The translations under genes and the position numbers were made by a program. The notes beneath the pieces were generated by a model, which searched no databases, had not been told where the DNA came from, and saw nothing but the letters and a program-made list of their open reading frames with translations. A DNA stretch of 64,000 nt from Streptomyces roseoverticillatus (lineage in GTDB: Bacteria > Actinomycetota > Actinomycetes > Streptomycetales > Streptomycetaceae). Shown here one piece after another: positions 20,112 through 30,014 of this stretch (positions are counted from its first letter, which is position 1; each line of letters begins with the position of its first letter). The stretch lies in assembly GCF_000719265.1 (NCBI RefSeq), contig NZ_JOFL01000019.1, positions 186,001 through 250,000 of the forward strand, read 5' to 3'.

Positions 20112-21479
20112 TCAGCCCTCCTTTCCGTCACGCACAGTATCGGGCCCACCACTGACAATGAGCTCTCCGTCGCGGCGCGGCCTGCGGCGCGGCACCGGCG
20201 GCGGCGTCTGCCCGGGCAGCGGCGGCACGGGGAATCCGCCGCCCGTCGGGTCGAACTCCCGCTCCGGCGCGGCCTCCCCGTCCCCCTGGCCGCGCTCGCC
20301 CTTGCGGAAGATGTCCGCGACGAAGGAGAGCAGCAGGACGGCGACGACGGCGCCGCCGACGTACAGCACGATCTGCTGGAAGTCGTAGTTCTCGTTCCGC
20401 AGCGCCCGCACCGAGGCGACGAGCATCAGCCACACCATCGAGACCGGGATGAGGACCTTCCACCCCAGCTTCATGAACTGGTCGTAGCGCAGCCGCGGCA
20501 GCGTGCCGCGCAGCCAGATGAAGAAGAACAGCAGCAGCTGCAGCTTGATCACGAACCACAGGAGCGGCCACCAGCCGTGGTTCGCGCCCTCCCAGAACGC
20601 CGAGACCGGGTACGGGGCCCGCCATCCGCCGAGGAACAGCGTCACGGCCACCGCCGAGACGGTGACCATGTTGACGTACTCGGCCAGCATGAACATCGCG
20701 AACTTGATGGAGGAGTACTCGGTGTTGAAGCCGCCGACCAGGTCGCCCTCGGACTCCGGCAGGTCGAACGGCGCCCGGTTGGTCTCCCCCACCATCGCCA
20801 CGATGTAGATGAGGAAGGACACCGGCAGCAGCAGCACGTACCAGCGGTCGTGCTGGGCCTCCACGATCGCCGAGGTCGACATCGACCCGGAGTAGAGGAA
20901 GACGGCGGCGAAGGAGACGCCCATCGCGATCTCGTAGGAGATCATCTGCGCGCACGAGCGCAGGCCGCCCAGCAGCGGGTACGTCGAGCCGGACGACCAG
21001 CCCGCGAGCACGATGCCGTAGATGCCGACCGAGGCCGTGGCGAGGATGTAGAGCACGCCGATCGGCAGGTCCGTCAGCTGCATCGTCGTGCGGTGCCCGA
21101 AGATGGAGATCTCATTGCCCGCGGGGCCGAAGGGGATCACGGCGATCGCCATGAACGCGGGGACGGCCGCCACGACGGGGGCCAGCAGATAGACCGCCTT
21201 GTCCGCCCGCTTGACGATCACGTCCTCTTTCAGCATCAGCTTGATGCCGTCCGCGAGGGACTGCAGCATGCCCCACGGGCCGTGCCGGTTGGGGCCGATC
21301 CGCAGCTGCATCCACGCGACGACCTTGCGCTCCCAGACGATCGAGAACAGCACGGTCAGCATGACGAACGCGAAGCAGAAGACCGCCTTGACGACGATCA
21401 GCCACCACGGGTCCCGGCCGAACACCGACAGGTCCCCGGCGGCCAGCTCGCTCAGGCTGTAAGCCTCCACAGTCTTCAC
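20112..21479 (-). CDS. nuoH: NADH-quinone oxidoreductase subunit H
   Basis: Membrane subunit forming the quinone chamber with NuoB and NuoD. Signatures: [83 protein letters not shown] and [22 protein letters not shown]. At 455 residues it exceeds the Escherichia coli subunit (about 325). Some 55 extra C-terminal residues are charged then Pro/Arg-rich ([14 protein letters not shown]) and probably stay in the cytoplasm. The GTG start at 21479 shares one base with the nuoG TAG stop. Confidence 0.95.
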   Translation of the reverse strand: MKTVEAYSLSELAAGDLSVFGRDPWWLIVVKAVFCFAFVMLTVLFSIVWERKVVAWMQLRIGPNRHGPWGMLQSLADGIKLMLKEDVIVKRADKAVYLLAPVVAAVPAFMAIAVIPFGPAGNEISIFGHRTTMQLTDLPIGVLYILATASVGIYGIVLAGWSSGSTYPLLGGLRSCAQMISYEIAMGVSFAAVFLYSGSMSTSAIVEAQHDRWYVLLLPVSFLIYIVAMVGETNRAPFDLPESEGDLVGGFNTEYSSIKFAMFMLAEYVNMVTVSAVAVTLFLGGWRAPYPVSAFWEGANHGWWPLLWFVIKLQLLLFFFIWLRGTLPRLRYDQFMKLGWKVLIPVSMVWLMLVASVRALRNENYDFQQIVLYVGGAVVAVLLLSFVADIFRKGERGQGDGEAAPEREFDPTGGGFPVPPLPGQTPPPVPRRRPRRDGELIVSGGPDTVRDGKEG

Positions 21480-23986
21480 TACCGCGCCTCCGGTGTCCCG
21501 GTCCCGGTGCCCTCACCGGAATCCGCCCCGATCCGTACGAGCTCGCCGGGGCGCGCCCCCGTGTCCCCGGCGACACCACCGCCCGCCGAGTTCAGCGGCA
21601 GCCACACCACGCGGTCCGGCATGGCCGTCACGCACAGCGGCAGCCGTACCGTTCCGGCCGGGCCCGTCACCGCCAGCACCTCTCCGTCGCGCACGCCCGC
21701 CTCGGCGGCGGTCGCGGGCGACAGGCGGGCGAGCGCCGCGTGCCGCGTGCCGGCGAGGGCGTCGTCACCGTCCTGCAGGCGCCCCTGGTCCAGCAGCATC
21801 CGGTGGCCCGCGAGGACCGCCTCGCCCGCGGCCGGCCGCGGCAGCGGCCCGGCGGTCTCCGCCGGGTCCGCGGCGTGCTCCCCGTCCCAGGGGCCGAGGC
21901 GGCGCAGCTCCGCGCGCACGGCGTCGGTGTCGGGCAGGCCGAGGCCGATGCCCATGGCGTCGGCCAGCATGTGCAGCACGCGGGCGTCCGCGGGCACGTG
22001 GCGGCGCGGCAGCTGGTCGGGCTTGATCGCGACCTCGAACGGGCGGGCCCGGCCCTCCCAGTTGAGGAACGTGCCCGCCTTCTCCGCGACGGCCGCCACC
22101 GGCAGGACGACGTCCGCACGGTCCGACACCTCGCTCGGCCGCTGCTCCAGGCTGACCAGAAAGCCGACGGCGTCCAGGGCCTCCCGCGCGCGGGCCGGGT
22201 CGGGCAGGTCCGCGACCTCGACGCCGCCCACCAGCAGGGCACCCAGCTCGCCCCGCGCGGCCGCCTCCACGATCTGGCCGGTGTCCCGGCCCGGGCTGCG
22301 CGGCAGGCCGGACACGCCCCAGGCGGCCGCGGTCTCCTCGCGCGCCCGCGGGTCGGTGGCCGGGCGGCCGCCGGGCAGCAGCCCCGGCAGGGCCCCCGCC
22401 TCGACCGCGCCGCGCTCGCCGGCCCGGCGCGGGATCCACACCAGCTGCGCGCCGGTCGCCGAAGCCGCGGCAACGGCGGCCGTCAGGGCACCGGGCACGC
22501 CCGCGAGCCGCTCACCGACGACGATCACCGACCCGCCGGCGCGCAGGGCTTCGGCCGCGGCCTGCCCTCCGTCGTCCAGGCCCGTGCCGTCGGCCAGCGC
22601 CCGCAGCCACATGGTCTCGGTGCCCGGCGCGGCCGGCAGCAGCGTGCCCCCGGCCTTCTCCAGGCCGCGGGTGGCGTGCGTGGCGAGCGCGAAGACGCGC
22701 TGCCCGTGCTTGCGCCAGGCCTTGCGCAGCCGCAGGAAGACGCCGGGCGCCTCCTCCTCCGCCTCGAAGCCCACCAGCAGCACCGCCGGGGCCTTCTCCA
22801 GCGCCGCGTACGTCAGCCCGCCGCCGTCGAGATCCCGGCCCCTGCCCGCCACGCGGGCGGCCAGGAAGTCGGCCTCCTCACCGCTGTGCACCCGGGCCCG
22901 GAAGTCGACGTCGTGCGTGTCGAGCGCCACGCGCGTGAACTTGGCGTACGCGTACGCGTCCTCGACCGTCAGCCGGCCGCCGGTCAGGACGCCCGCCCTG
23001 CCGCGCGCCGCCGCCAGCCCGCGCCCCGCGGCCTCCAGCGCCTCCGGCCAGCTCGCGGGCTCCAGCACACCCTCCGCGTTCCGCACCAGCGGGTGGGTGA
23101 AGCGCTCCGGCCGCTGCGCGTAGCGGAACGCGAAGCGGCCCTTGTCGCACACCCATTCCTCGTTGACCTCGGGGTCGTCGGCGGCCATGCGGCGCATCAC
23201 CTTGCCGCGCCGGTGGTCCGTGCGCAGCGCGCAGCCGCCCGCGCAGTGCTCGCACACCGTCGGCGACGACACCAGGTCGAAGGGGCGCGAGCGGAAGCGG
23301 TACGCCGCCGACGTCAGCGCCCCCACCGGGCAGATCTGGATGGTGTTGCCCGAGAAGTACGACTCGAAGGGCACTCCCTCGCCTGTGCCGACCTGCTGCA
23401 GCGCGCCGCGCTCCAGCAGCTCGATCATCGGGTCGCCCGCGATCTGCTGCGAGAAACGAGTGCAGCGCGCACACAGCACGCACCGCTCGCGGTCCAGCAG
23501 CACCTGCGGGGAGATCGGCACCGGCTTCTCGAAGGTCCGCTTGCGGCCCTCGAAGCGGCTGTCCGCCTGCCCCGCCGTCATCGCCTGGTTCTGCAGGGGG
23601 CACTCGCCGCCCTTGTCGCAGACCGGGCAGTCCAGCGGGTGGTTGATCAGCAGCAGCTCCATCACGCCGCGCTGCGCCTTCTCCGCGACGGGCGAGGTCA
23701 GCTGCGTCCGGACGACCATGCCGTCGGTGCAGGTGATGGTGCAGGACGCCATCGGCTTGCGCTGGCCCTCCACCTCCACGATGCACTGCCGGCAGGCGCC
23801 GGCCGGATCGAGCAGCGGGTGGTCGCAGAAGCGGGGGATCTCGATGCCCAGCAGCTCCGCGGCGCGGATGACCAGCGTCCCCTTGGGGACGGAGATCGCG
23901 GCGCCGTCGATGGTGAGGGAGACGAGGTCCTCCGGCGGCGGCTTCGCGCCCCCTCCTCCGGAGGGGGCAGACGTCGTGACCGTCAC
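21479..23986 (-). CDS. nuoG: NADH-quinone oxidoreductase subunit G
   Basis: Largest peripheral-arm subunit, 835 residues, carrying several Fe-S clusters between NuoF and NuoI. The N-terminal ferredoxin domain has [15 protein letters not shown] (2Fe-2S). Next come [14 protein letters not shown] (His/Cys-ligated 4Fe-4S) and CVLCARC plus a later [24 protein letters not shown] is the molybdopterin-type 4Fe-4S domain, so N7-type ligands appear present. The rest is a degenerate molybdopterin oxidoreductase fold. GTG at 23986 overlaps the nuoF stop as GTGA. Confidence 0.95.
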   Translation of the reverse strand: MTVTTSAPSGGGGAKPPPEDLVSLTIDGAAISVPKGTLVIRAAELLGIEIPRFCDHPLLDPAGACRQCIVEVEGQRKPMASCTITCTDGMVVRTQLTSPVAEKAQRGVMELLLINHPLDCPVCDKGGECPLQNQAMTAGQADSRFEGRKRTFEKPVPISPQVLLDRERCVLCARCTRFSQQIAGDPMIELLERGALQQVGTGEGVPFESYFSGNTIQICPVGALTSAAYRFRSRPFDLVSSPTVCEHCAGGCALRTDHRRGKVMRRMAADDPEVNEEWVCDKGRFAFRYAQRPERFTHPLVRNAEGVLEPASWPEALEAAGRGLAAARGRAGVLTGGRLTVEDAYAYAKFTRVALDTHDVDFRARVHSGEEADFLAARVAGRGRDLDGGGLTYAALEKAPAVLLVGFEAEEEAPGVFLRLRKAWRKHGQRVFALATHATRGLEKAGGTLLPAAPGTETMWLRALADGTGLDDGGQAAAEALRAGGSVIVVGERLAGVPGALTAAVAAASATGAQLVWIPRRAGERGAVEAGALPGLLPGGRPATDPRAREETAAAWGVSGLPRSPGRDTGQIVEAAARGELGALLVGGVEVADLPDPARAREALDAVGFLVSLEQRPSEVSDRADVVLPVAAVAEKAGTFLNWEGRARPFEVAIKPDQLPRRHVPADARVLHMLADAMGIGLGLPDTDAVRAELRRLGPWDGEHAADPAETAGPLPRPAAGEAVLAGHRMLLDQGRLQDGDDALAGTRHAALARLSPATAAEAGVRDGEVLAVTGPAGTVRLPLCVTAMPDRVVWLPLNSAGGGVAGDTGARPGELVRIGADSGEGTGTGTPEAR

Positions 23987-25344
23987 GCGTTCACCTCCAG
24001 GGGGAAGTTCTGCGGGCCGTCGGCCCACAGGGTCGACTTCGACGGGTCGAAGGGGCAGCCCTTGCCCGTGATGTGCTGCTCGTACTCCGCGCGGAAGTGC
24101 TGCAGCGAGGAGAGGATGGGCGCCGCGGCGCCGTCGCCGAGGGCGCAGAACGACTTGCCGTTGATGTTGTCGGAGATGTCGGCGAGCTTGTCGAGGTCGG
24201 CCTTGCGGCCCTTGCCGGCCTCGATGTCGCGCAGCAGCTGGACGAGCCAGTACGTGCCCTCGCGGCAGGGCGTGCACTTGCCGCACGACTCGTGCGCGTA
24301 GAACTCCGTCCAGCGGGTGACCGCGCGCACCACGCACGTCGTCTCATCGAAGCACTGCAGCGACTTGGTGCCCAGCAGCGAGCCGGCCGCGCCCACGCTG
24401 TCGAAGTCCAGCGGCACGTCGAGGTGTTCGGCGGTGAACATGGGGCTGGAGGAGCCGCCCGGCGTCCAGAACTTCAGCCGGTGGCCGGGCCGCATGCCGC
24501 CGCTCATGTCGAGCAGCTGGCGCAGCGTGATGCCCATGGGCCCCTCGTACTGGCCGGGGTTCACGACGTGCCCGGAGAGCGAATAGAGCGTGAAGCCGGG
24601 GCACTTGTCGGTGCCCATCGAGCGGAACCACTCCTTGCCCCGGTGGAGGATCGCGGGAACCGACGCGATGGACTCCACGTTGTTCACGACAGTGGGGCAG
24701 GCGTAGAGGCCGGCGACCGCGGGGAAGGGGGGCCGGAGCCGGGGCTGGCCGCGGCGGCCTTCGAGCGAGTCGAGGAGGGCGGTCTCCTCGCCGCAGATGT
24801 ACGCGCCCGCGCCCGCGTGCACGGTCAGCTCCAGGTCCAGCCCGGAGCCGAGGACGTTCGTGCCGAGGTAGCCCGCGGCGTAGGCCTCGCGCACGGCCTC
24901 GTGCAGCCGGCGCAGCACGGGGACGACCTCGCCGCGCAGGTAGATGAAGGCCCGGTTCGAGCGGATCGCGTGGCAGGCGATCACGATGCCCTCGATGAGG
25001 GTGTGCGGCGCGGCGAAGAGCAGCGGGATGTCCTTGCAGGCGCCCGGCTCGGACTCGTCCGCGTTGACCACGAGGTAGTGCGGCTTGCCGTCGCCCTGCG
25101 GGATGAACTGCCACTTCATGCCCGTCGGGAAGCCCGCGCCGCCGCGGCCGCGCAGGCCCGAGTCCTTCACGTAGGCGATCACGTCGTCGGGGGCCATCGC
25201 GAGGGCCTTGCGCGCGCCCTGGTAGCCGTCGTGGCGCAGGTAGGTCTCCAGCGTCCAGGAGCGCGGCTCGTCCCAGAACGCGGAGAGCACGGGGGCGAGC
25301 AGCTTCTCCGGGCTCGTCTCCCCCATCGTTGGTGCCATGGTCAT
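23983..25344 (-). CDS. nuoF: NADH-quinone oxidoreductase subunit F
   Basis: Binds NADH and FMN and starts electron flow. The 453-residue protein has the nucleotide loop [16 protein letters not shown], the FMN region [33 protein letters not shown], and the N3 cluster ligands [12 protein letters not shown] plus the cysteine in [11 protein letters not shown] at 25344 follows GGGAGGG and overlaps the nuoE stop as ATGA. Confidence 0.97.
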   Translation of the reverse strand: MTMAPTMGETSPEKLLAPVLSAFWDEPRSWTLETYLRHDGYQGARKALAMAPDDVIAYVKDSGLRGRGGAGFPTGMKWQFIPQGDGKPHYLVVNADESEPGACKDIPLLFAAPHTLIEGIVIACHAIRSNRAFIYLRGEVVPVLRRLHEAVREAYAAGYLGTNVLGSGLDLELTVHAGAGAYICGEETALLDSLEGRRGQPRLRPPFPAVAGLYACPTVVNNVESIASVPAILHRGKEWFRSMGTDKCPGFTLYSLSGHVVNPGQYEGPMGITLRQLLDMSGGMRPGHRLKFWTPGGSSSPMFTAEHLDVPLDFDSVGAAGSLLGTKSLQCFDETTCVVRAVTRWTEFYAHESCGKCTPCREGTYWLVQLLRDIEAGKGRKADLDKLADISDNINGKSFCALGDGAAAPILSSLQHFRAEYEQHITGKGCPFDPSKSTLWADGPQNFPLEVNA

Positions 25345-26189
25345 CCCTCCCCCTCCTCGCTGACCGGGCCCGCGGGGTGGTCGGGGTCCGAGGCGGACGT
25401 CTCGTGCGGCGCGTCGTGGGAGCTGAGGTGCTCTCCGGGGTGTCCGGGCCCGCCGTCGGCCGGGGGCGCACCGCGCGGCGGCCCCACCCGCGCCGCCGCG
25501 CCGGGCCGCTCGCCCTTGGCCAGCCGCAGCCCCGCCAGGGAGGCCGGGCCCGCACCGCCGCTCGCCTCGACCGCGCCCGGGCGGGAGTCGGGGAAGCCGG
25601 CGAGGATCCGGGAGGTCTCCCGGAAGGTGCAGAGCGGGGCGCCGCGGGTCGGCGCGGCGGGGCGGCCCGCGCGCAGGTCGTCGACGAGGGCCTTGGCGCT
25701 CTCGACGGTCTGGTTGTCGAAGAACTCCCAGTTGACCATCACGACGGGCGCGAAGTCGCAGGCGGCGTTGCACTCGACGTGCTCAAGGGTGATCTTGCCG
25801 TCGGGGGTGGTGCCGCCGTTGTCGACGCCGAGGTGCCGGCGCAGGCCCTCGAAGATCGCGTCGCCGCCCATGACCGCGCACAGGGTGTTGGTGCACACCC
25901 CCACCTGGTACTCGCCGCCCGGCTCGCGCCGGTACATCGTGTAGAAGGTGGCGACCGCCGTGACCTCGGCGATGGTCAGGCCGAGCGTCTCGGCGCAGAA
26001 GCGCAGGCCGGTCCGGGTGACGTGCCCCTCCTCGGCCTGGACGAGGTGGAGCAGCGGCAGCAGGGCGCTCCGGCTGTCGGGATAGCGGTCGATCACCTCC
26101 TTGGCATCGGCCGCCAGCCGTTCCCGTACCTCCGCGGGATAGTCCGGCGCGGGGAGCGAAGGCATCCCCAGCTGTACGTCATGTGTCAC
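25341..26189 (-). CDS. nuoE: NADH-quinone oxidoreductase subunit E, extended C-terminus
   Basis: Holds the 2Fe-2S cluster N1a: ligands in VGVCTNTLCAVMGG (CX4C) and VECNAACDFAP (CX3C). Residues 1 to about 190 form the normal subunit (EVRERLAADAKEVIDRYPDSRSALLPLLHLVQ, then the thioredoxin-like domain). The last roughly 90 residues are Pro/Gly/Ala/His-rich and look disordered, making 282 in all against about 166 in Escherichia coli. GTG start at 26189; 88 bases separate it from nuoD, the longest gap in the operon. Confidence 0.95.
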   Translation of the reverse strand: MTHDVQLGMPSLPAPDYPAEVRERLAADAKEVIDRYPDSRSALLPLLHLVQAEEGHVTRTGLRFCAETLGLTIAEVTAVATFYTMYRREPGGEYQVGVCTNTLCAVMGGDAIFEGLRRHLGVDNGGTTPDGKITLEHVECNAACDFAPVVMVNWEFFDNQTVESAKALVDDLRAGRPAAPTRGAPLCTFRETSRILAGFPDSRPGAVEASGGAGPASLAGLRLAKGERPGAAARVGPPRGAPPADGGPGHPGEHLSSHDAPHETSASDPDHPAGPVSEEGEG

Positions 26190-26277
26190 GGCGCCTCCCT
26201 GGTCGCTTCTCCGCCCGCGCGGCGCAGAGGTGCGGGATTCGTCTTCGTCCGCGGCCCGGCGGCCGCGCGTGCGACGC

Positions 26278-27600
26278 TCACCTATCGACGCCTCCCATCA
26301 CGGGATCGATGGACGCCACCGCGACGATCACGTCGGCCACCTGGCCGCCCTCGCACATCGCCGCCATGGACTGCAGGTTGGTGAAGGACGGATCGCGGAA
26401 GTGGACGCGGTACGGGCGGGTGCCGCCGTCGCTGACGACGTGCACGCCCAGCTCGCCCTTGGGCGACTCGACCGCGGCGTAGACCTGGCCGGGTGGCACC
26501 CGGAAGCCCTCCGTGACCAGCTTGAAGTGGTGGATCAGGGCCTCCATGGAGGTGCCCATGATCTTCTTGATGTGGTCGAGGGAGTTGCCGAGGCCGTCGG
26601 GGCCGAGGGCCAGCTGCGCGGGCCAGGCGATCTTCTTGTCCGCGACCATGACCGGGCCGGGCGCCAGCCGGTCCAGGCACTGCTCGACGATCCGCAGGGA
26701 CTGGTGCATCTCCTCGATGCGGATGAGGAAGCGCCCGTACGCGTCGCAGCTGTCGGCGGTCGGCACCTCGAAGTCGTAGGTGTCGTAGCCGCAGTACGGC
26801 TGGGACTTGCGCAGGTCGTGCGGGAGACCGGTGGCGCGCAGGATGGGGCCGGTCGCGCCGAGGGCCATGCAGCCGGCCAGGTCGAGGTGGCCGATGCCCT
26901 GGAGGCGGCCTTTGAAGATGGGGTTGCCGGTGGCGAGCTTGTCGTACTCCGGCAGGTTCTTGCGCATCTTCTTCACGAAGGCGCGCACCGCGTCGACGGC
27001 GCCGGGCGGCAGGTCCTGCGCGAGGCCGCCGGGGCGGACGTAGGCGTGGTTCATGCGCAGGCCGGTGATCAGCTCGTAGACGTCGAGGACGAGCTCGCGG
27101 TCCCGGAAGCCGTAGATCATGATCGTGGTGGCGCCGAGCTCCATGCCGCCGGTGGCGATGGCCACCAGATGCGAGGAGATTCGGTTCAGCTCCATCAGCA
27201 GGACGCGGATGACCGTGGCGCGGTCGGGGATCTGCTCCTCGATGCCCAGCAGCCTCTCCACGCCCAGGCAGTACGCCGTCTCGTTGAAGAACGGCGTCAG
27301 GTAGTCCATGCGCGTGACGAAGGTGGTGCCCTGCGTCCACGTCCGGTATTCGAGGTTCTTCTCGATGCCGGTGTGGAGGTAGCCGATGCCGCAGCGGGCC
27401 TCGGTGACGGTCTCGCCGTCGATCTCCAGGATCAGGCGGAGCACTCCGTGGGTGGACGGGTGCTGCGGGCCCATGTTGACGATGATGCGCTCGTCGTCGG
27501 CCTGTTTCGCGGCTGCCGCCACCTCGTCCCAGTCGCCGCCGGTGACGGTGTAGACGGTGCCTTCCGTGGTCTCGCGCGGGCTTGCCTGTGATGCGCTCAT
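26278..27600 (-). CDS. nuoD: NADH-quinone oxidoreductase subunit D
   Basis: The 49-kDa quinone-site subunit, 440 residues, related to the large subunit of NiFe hydrogenases. [15 protein letters not shown] near residue 42 contains the quinone-binding loop histidine; [32 protein letters not shown] and [21 protein letters not shown] are further signatures. ATG 27600 shares one base with the nuoC TGA. After its stop an 88-bp spacer precedes nuoE, with no obvious terminator. Confidence 0.97.
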   Translation of the reverse strand: MSASQASPRETTEGTVYTVTGGDWDEVAAAAKQADDERIIVNMGPQHPSTHGVLRLILEIDGETVTEARCGIGYLHTGIEKNLEYRTWTQGTTFVTRMDYLTPFFNETAYCLGVERLLGIEEQIPDRATVIRVLLMELNRISSHLVAIATGGMELGATTIMIYGFRDRELVLDVYELITGLRMNHAYVRPGGLAQDLPPGAVDAVRAFVKKMRKNLPEYDKLATGNPIFKGRLQGIGHLDLAGCMALGATGPILRATGLPHDLRKSQPYCGYDTYDFEVPTADSCDAYGRFLIRIEEMHQSLRIVEQCLDRLAPGPVMVADKKIAWPAQLALGPDGLGNSLDHIKKIMGTSMEALIHHFKLVTEGFRVPPGQVYAAVESPKGELGVHVVSDGGTRPYRVHFRDPSFTNLQSMAAMCEGGQVADVIVAVASIDPVMGGVDR

Positions 27601-28376
27601 CAGCTGTACGACCTCCGCTCGTCCGGAGCCGGGATCCGGGCGCCCTTGTACTCGACGGGGATGCCGCCGAGGGGGTAGTCCTTGCGCTGCGGGAAGCCCT
27701 GCCAGTCGTCCGGCATCATGATCCGCGTGAGCGCGGGGTGGCCGTCGAAGACGAGGCCGAAGAAGTCGTAGGCCTCGCGCTCGTGCCAGTCGTTGGTGGG
27801 GTAGACGTCCACGATCGACGGCAGGTGCGGGTCACTGTCGGGGACGCTCACCTCCAGCCGGATCAGCCGGTTGTGGGTGATCGAGCGCAGGTGGTAGACC
27901 GCGTGCAGCTCGCGGCCCACGTCGTGAAGAGATGCAGTGCCGGGGAAGTGCACTCCGCTCACGCCCGTGCACAGCTCGAAGCGGAGCGCGGGGTCGTCGC
28001 GGAGGGTGCGGGCCACGCGCGGGAGGTGCTCGCGGGCGATGTGGAACGTGAGCTCGCCGCGGTCGACGACGGTCTTCTCGATGACGCTCTCCGGGAGGAG
28101 GCCCTGTTCCTCCAGGGCGCCCTCCAGCTCGTCCGCCACCTCGTCGAAGTACCCGCCGTAGGGGCGGGTGGCCTCGCCCGGCAGCCGGACGGTGCGCACC
28201 AGGCCGCCGTAGCCGGAGGTGTCGCCGCCGTTGCGGGCGCCGAACATGCCGCGCTGGACGCGGATGGCCTCGCCGTGCTCGCCCCGCTGGCCCGGGAGGT
28301 TCTGGGCGTTCAGGTCCTTGTCGGGGTTCACGCCGCCCGCGTTCGGCTCGCCCCCGCCGGCCGTGGGTCCGCTCAT
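27600..28376 (-). CDS. nuoC: NADH-quinone oxidoreductase subunit C
   Basis: The 30-kDa subunit of complex I, 258 residues, docked beside NuoD. The core signature is [50 protein letters not shown], with AVYHLRSI before it. The first 70 residues are Gly/Asn/Arg-rich and not part of the usual domain, an actinobacterial extension. ATG 28376 overlaps the nuoB stop as ATGA. NuoC and NuoD are separate here, unlike the fused NuoCD of Escherichia coli. Confidence 0.96.
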   Translation of the reverse strand: MSGPTAGGGEPNAGGVNPDKDLNAQNLPGQRGEHGEAIRVQRGMFGARNGGDTSGYGGLVRTVRLPGEATRPYGGYFDEVADELEGALEEQGLLPESVIEKTVVDRGELTFHIAREHLPRVARTLRDDPALRFELCTGVSGVHFPGTASLHDVGRELHAVYHLRSITHNRLIRLEVSVPDSDPHLPSIVDVYPTNDWHEREAYDFFGLVFDGHPALTRIMMPDDWQGFPQRKDYPLGGIPVEYKGARIPAPDERRSYS

Positions 28377-28927
28377 CGCAGCAGCCCCTTCATCTCGATC
28401 AGAGGCAGGGCCTTCAGGGCGGCGTCCTCCGCCTCGCGCTCGGCCTTCTCGCGGTGCGGCCCGAGCTTCTCGCCCTGGATCTTCTTGTGCAGCTTCAAGA
28501 TCGCGTCCATCAGCATCTCGGGGCGCGGCGGGCAGCCGGGCAGATAGATGTCCACCGGCACGATGTGGTCGACGCCCTGGACGATCGCGTAGTTGTTGAA
28601 CATGCCTCCGCTGGAGGCGCAGACACCCATGGAGATCACCCACTTGGGGTTGGGCATCTGGTCGTAGACCTGGCGCAGGACGGGGGCCATCTTCTGGCTG
28701 ACCCGGCCGGCGACGATCATCAGATCGGCCTGGCGGGGCGAGCCGCGGAAGACCTCCATGCCGAAGCGGGCCAGGTCGTAGCGGCCGGCGCCGGTGGTCA
28801 TCATCTCGATGGCGCAGCAGGCCAGGCCGAAGGTCGCCGGGAAGACGGACGACTTGCGGACCCAGCCGGCGGCCTGTTCGACGGTGGTCAGCGCGAAGCC
28901 GCTGGGCAGCTTCTCCTCGAGTCCCAT
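28373..28927 (-). CDS. nuoB: NADH-quinone oxidoreductase subunit B
   Basis: Carries terminal cluster N2, which hands electrons to menaquinone. The 184-residue protein has the adjacent cysteines in [10 protein letters not shown], the third in [18 protein letters not shown] and the fourth in [10 protein letters not shown], the full N2 set. A charged C-terminal tail of about 30 residues ([14 protein letters not shown]) follows the core. Ten bases separate it from nuoA. Confidence 0.97.
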   Translation of the reverse strand: MGLEEKLPSGFALTTVEQAAGWVRKSSVFPATFGLACCAIEMMTTGAGRYDLARFGMEVFRGSPRQADLMIVAGRVSQKMAPVLRQVYDQMPNPKWVISMGVCASSGGMFNNYAIVQGVDHIVPVDIYLPGCPPRPEMLMDAILKLHKKIQGEKLGPHREKAEREAEDAALKALPLIEMKGLLR

Positions 28928-28937
28928 GTGGTGCCCC

Positions 28938-29297
28938 CTAGTCCCATTCCAGGCCGCCGCGGCGCCAGACGTAGGCGTAGGCGACGAAGACGGTGAGCAC
29001 GAAGAGCAGCATCTCCACGAGCCCGAACAGACCCAGGGCGTCGAAGGTGACGGCCCAGGGGTAGAGGAAGACGATCTCGATGTCGAAGACGATGAAGAGC
29101 ATCGCCGTCAGGTAGTACTTGATCGGGAAGCGCCCGCCGCCCGCGGGCTGCGGGGTGGGCTCGATACCGCACTCGTAGGCCTCGAGCTTGGCGCGGTTGT
29201 ACCTCTTGGGCCCGACGATCGAGGCCATGACCACGGAGAAGATCGCGAAGCCTGCCCCGAGGGCTCCCAGTACGAGGATGGGCGCGTAGGCGTTCAC
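28938..29297 (-). CDS. nuoA: NADH-quinone oxidoreductase subunit A
   Basis: First gene of the nuo operon. I use the GTG at 29297 ([14 protein letters not shown]), giving 119 residues, because GGAGCGAGGAG sits just upstream; the frame is open to 29342. Three helices are separated by the conserved loop [41 protein letters not shown], which lies at the quinone channel and includes the switch-loop cysteine. Expression is probably under Rex control (operator at 29401-29416). Confidence 0.95.
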   Translation of the reverse strand: MNAYAPILVLGALGAGFAIFSVVMASIVGPKRYNRAKLEAYECGIEPTPQPAGGGRFPIKYYLTAMLFIVFDIEIVFLYPWAVTFDALGLFGLVEMLLFVLTVFVAYAYVWRRGGLEWD

Positions 29298-29400
29298 CGC
29301 TCCTCGCTCCTTCCAGTCGACGCTGACTGCCGGCTCAACCAACCCGGCCGGGCGGACCGCCCCTGCGGGCCACCGGAGATCACCGCGAAGATCACCGATA

Positions 29401-29416
29401 TGTGAGGCAGTTCACA
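29401..29416. promoter_or_regulatory. Rex (redox repressor) operator in front of nuoA
   Basis: TGTGAGGCAGTTCACA keeps the TGTGA...TCACA arms of the Streptomyces Rex operator (consensus TGTGAACGCGTTCACA). Rex senses NADH/NAD+ and represses respiratory genes; its reported targets include nuo. The site lies about 104 bp upstream of the nuoA GTG and just downstream of a candidate -10, where bound Rex would block transcription. Confidence 0.75.
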
Positions 29417-29432
29417 AGCCCGGGTCGATTGC

Positions 29433-29438
29433 ATCCTA
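29433..29438 (-). promoter_or_regulatory. Candidate -10 of the nuo operon promoter
   Basis: TAGGAT on the minus strand (plus-strand ATCCTA) matches the HrdB -10. Transcription would begin near 29426, immediately before the Rex-like operator. The -35 is not clear. Confidence 0.45.
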
Positions 29439-29957
29439 TGCCCGTCGGTCTGTGATCTGCGACACGGGGTACACACCCGCGTTTGTGATCTCCACCACCT
29501 GACGAACGATCATCAAGTCGGATGAGCGGCGATCTTCATACATGAAGCACACAAGTGATCACCAGGGGTGACATTCGGACGCCCGAGGCCTGGTCGGAGG
29601 GGCTGCTCACTATCAAGGGGTGTGCCGCACACACAAATTGGTATGTGCCGCCGTCAACTGATATGGACCGGCCGCCCACTGACCCGGCGTCGCCCGCGGC
29701 GCGCCGCCGGCGCCTTCGTTCACGAGGACCCGTACGGGGGTGGCCGGGACGTGAGCTGCGCCACGCGACAGGAGGTTCGGGGGCCGGATTTCATGGGTAG
29801 CCTCGACACGTGAACCGTGATGGTGATATGACCATCGCCGATCATGACCGGTGGCCAAAACCCCATGCTGAGGCGGCCGATAGGGGTTCATGGGCGATCC
29901 GCCGCCGTGATGTTCCCGTGATCAAATGCCCGAATTCTGGGCGCGTGCACGTCAATT

Positions 29958-29971
29958 GTGACGCACGTCAC
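29958..29971. promoter_or_regulatory. Crp-like operator upstream of NlpC/P60 gene
   Basis: GTGACGCACGTCAC fits the Streptomyces Crp pattern GTG-N6-G-N-CAC and the older GTGA-N6-TCAC form. It is 43 bp before the ATG at 30015, a usual activator position. Crp in Streptomyces is known to act on germination and cell-wall hydrolase genes. Confidence 0.6.
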
Positions 29972-30014
29972 CTTTATTGAACTCAACCTGCGCGGACTGA
30001 TAGTCCGTTGTCCC

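Larger units (their letters stand above)
29298..30014. other. 717-bp divergent control region, nuoA / NlpC-P60 gene
   Basis: This stretch is less GC-rich than its surroundings and dense in short symmetries. It holds a Rex-like operator (29401-29416), a TAGGAT -10 facing nuoA (29433-29438 on the minus strand) and GTGTG-CCG-CACAC at 29620-29632. GATGGT-N6-ACCATC lies at 29819-29836 and a Crp-like palindrome at 29958-29971. TGTGATCT occurs twice (29451, 29484). No convincing gene is present; short open frames here lack ribosome sites and family features. Confidence 0.6.

Noticed and set aside
29555..29891. Short open frames in the nuoA/NlpC spacer
   Set aside because: They overlap on both strands, lack ribosome sites and family features, and the region is rich in operator-like palindromes instead.
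29770..30014. A c-di-AMP (ydaO-type) riboswitch before the NlpC/P60 gene, as seen for some wall hydrolases
   Set aside because: I could not find the conserved ydaO core sequences; a Crp-like palindrome explains control more simply.
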